The position numbers and the translations under genes were made by a program. Positions 13,540 to 14,311 of a DNA stretch of 14,311 bases are shown in pieces. The stretch is from JBICHM01 sp043101835. GTDB taxonomy: Bacteria > Planctomycetota > Phycisphaerae > Phycisphaerales > UBA1924. Location of the stretch: the NCBI GenBank assembly GCA_043101835.1, contig JBICHM010000226.1:1-14311 (forward strand), given 5' to 3'. The notes below the pieces were generated by a model. It worked only from the letters and a program-made list of their open reading frames with translations. It was not told the origin of the DNA and searched no databases. Position 1 is the stretch's first letter. Every line of letters starts with the position of its first letter.

Positions 13540-13589
13540 TCCTCCAGGGAAACACGCAACGACGCGCATGCGCGTCGAACCTGGAGGGA
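13539..13589 (+). promoter_or_regulatory. Structured leader: stem sequestering the ribosome binding site, around an 18-bp palindrome
   Basis: cctccagg (13541-13548) is the exact complement of cctggagg (13580-13587); the latter contains the GGAGG ribosome binding site of the gene starting at 13598. Two more pairs (U-G at 13540/13588, U-A at 13539/13589) extend the stem to 10 bp. Nested inside is a perfect 18-bp palindrome, cgacgcgcatgcgcgtcg (13560-13577), able to form a 7-bp hairpin with a 4-nt loop. Folding of the outer stem would hide the ribosome binding site, so this may be a translational switch (protein, ligand or temperature sensing). The palindrome alone could instead be a protein-binding DNA operator. 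Confidence 0.5.
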
Positions 13590-13597
13590 AGTCCATC

Positions 13598-14248
13598 ATG
13601 CTGATCCGAGCCGCTGCCGTCGCAGCCGTTGTCGCCGTCGCGCCGAGTTCGCAGGGAGCGCTCCTCGGTCACGAGACCTGGCATGTGCTCCAGCAGACCT
13701 CGGGGGGCGTGACCCAGAGCCCCCTCGCCCAGATGCAGTTCGTCATGCAGACCAGCGACTTCGGCATGAGCCGCGTGACACAGTCGGACGGCTCGGTGGT
13801 CACGAACCCGCTCTACGAAGGGCGCGGGATGCAGGGCGAGAACCCGCTGTACAACGGCGACCTCAGCGCCGGGCGCGCGGCGCTGACGGTCAACGACATT
13901 CAGTTCATCGAATGGACCTTCGGCGCGGTGACCTGGTCGCTGCACAGCGAGGGCGTCGTGCATCGCGATGTGGCGGCGCGCAATGTGCTGCTGCGCACGA
14001 CGCAGGGCGACTACATGAGCGCCGCAGGCGAGGAGCTCATCTTCTCGTCCGAGGCGGGCCTCCGCGCCGATGTCGGCCCGATCCGCTGGATGGCCCCGGA
14101 GTCGATGCGCCTCTACCTCGGCGGCCAGCGCAGCGCGGATTACATCGACATCACACCCTTCGCGTTCTTCGACTCCATCCCCGTGCCGGCGCCCGCGAGC
14201 GCGCTGCCGCTGGCGGCGGGAATGCTGGCGTTGCGCCGGCGCAGGTGA
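13598..14248 (+). CDS. Exported tyrosine-kinase-like pseudokinase with PEP-CTERM-type C-terminal tail
   Basis: A 216-residue protein. Residues 1-20 form a signal peptide (MLIRAAAVAAVVAVAPSSQG). Residues 84-194 read as a tyrosine-kinase C-lobe: YNGDLS (hinge), LTVNDIQF and a helix-E stretch ending LHSEGVV, catalytic loop H122-R-D124-VAAR-N129, then PIRWMAPES with APE at 166-168, and D181 where the helix-F aspartate belongs. HRD-Asp to APE-Glu is 44 residues, as in known kinases. HRDxAARN and P-I-R-W-M-A-P-E are tyrosine-class, not Ser/Thr-class, signatures. At the DFG position (18 after the HRD Asp) the sequence is A142-A-G144, and no glycine loop or VAIK lysine is recognisable, so catalysis is unlikely. 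Residues 195-216 (VPAPASALPLAAGMLALRRRR) are a PEP-CTERM-like sorting tail. ATG 13598 has GGAGG upstream and begins the signal peptide. Base composition matches the neighbours. Confidence 0.85.
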   Translation: MLIRAAAVAAVVAVAPSSQGALLGHETWHVLQQTSGGVTQSPLAQMQFVMQTSDFGMSRVTQSDGSVVTNPLYEGRGMQGENPLYNGDLSAGRAALTVNDIQFIEWTFGAVTWSLHSEGVVHRDVAARNVLLRTTQGDYMSAAGEELIFSSEAGLRADVGPIRWMAPESMRLYLGGQRSADYIDITPFAFFDSIPVPAPASALPLAAGMLALRRRR

Positions 14249-14311
14249 GGCGCCGCCGCGCCAGAACCGCGATCGAGAGATCACGGCCCATGGTGCGCCG
14301 ATGGCCGAACG
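14249..14311. other. Non-coding right edge of the window
   Basis: These 63 bases follow the pseudokinase stop. An ATG at 14290 opens a frame that runs out of the window after seven codons, too short to judge. I see no T-rich terminator and no RNA gene here. Confidence 0.4.

Noticed and set aside
13475..13597. 41-residue N-terminal extension of the pseudokinase starting at 13475
   Set aside because: It reads through the palindrome and the ribosome binding site, is Arg/Pro-rich, and would bury the signal peptide; ATG 13598 fits all signals.
12914..14284. 456-codon antisense frame spanning nuoI and the pseudokinase gene
   Set aside because: nuoI on the plus strand is certain. The pseudokinase frame has a ribosome binding site, signal peptide and sorting tail, while the antisense product is Arg/Ala/His-rich filler.
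1..14311. CRISPR arrays, tRNA or rRNA genes, insertion sequences and phage genes
   Set aside because: No regularly spaced direct repeats, no tRNA-like cloverleaf sequence noticed, and no transposase, integrase or terminal inverted repeats. The window looks like ordinary chromosome except for the pseudokinase gene.

Overview
This is a GC-rich (roughly 70%) bacterial chromosomal window, densely coding. It best fits a planctomycete, probably of the Phycisphaerae. That guess rests on three things: a short VPAP / hydrophobic / RRRR C-terminal tail (the planctomycete flavour of the PEP-CTERM sorting signal), large exported proteins of unknown function, and start sites that alternate between Shine-Dalgarno and apparently leaderless types. 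It is an inference, since no rRNA or other phylogenetic marker is present.

Layout. Left part, plus strand: an LpxL/HtrB-type lipid acyltransferase (54-1145), a small conserved-looking protein of unknown function (1226-1543), a FIST-domain sensor protein (1582-2844), a large exported M14 zinc carboxypeptidase (2957-5890) and a large exported protein with carbohydrate-binding/glycosidase-like architecture (5934-8615). Pyruvate kinase follows on the minus strand (8612-10138); its stop codon overlaps that of the converging exported protein. A 194-bp divergent intergenic region with a 10-bp inverted repeat separates pyk from a plus-strand run: SDR oxidoreductase (10333-11076), ferritin-like diiron protein (11102-11584), glycerate kinase (11603-12877) and a stand-alone NuoI ferredoxin subunit of complex I (12929-13474).

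The right end holds the most unusual gene (13598-14248). It encodes a 216-residue exported protein whose second half reads as the C-lobe of a eukaryotic-type TYROSINE kinase: a hinge-like NGDL, helix E ending LHSEGVV, the catalytic loop HRDVAARN and the P+1 loop PIRWMAPES, all at canonical spacing. The DFG position reads AAG and no ATP-binding N-lobe is recognisable. It carries a signal peptide and ends in a PEP-CTERM-like tail, so it looks like an extracytoplasmic, surface-sorted pseudokinase. Its leader contains an 18-bp perfect palindrome nested in a stem that would pair with its Shine-Dalgarno sequence.

How the genes fit together: glycerate kinase feeds phosphoglycerate into lower glycolysis, whose last step is pyruvate kinase, so the two carbon-metabolism genes are functionally linked although on opposite strands. 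The ferritin-like protein and NuoI both concern iron or iron-sulfur centres. The acyltransferase, carboxypeptidase, exported beta-rich protein and exported pseudokinase all concern the cell envelope. All similarities were judged by eye; no database search was run.
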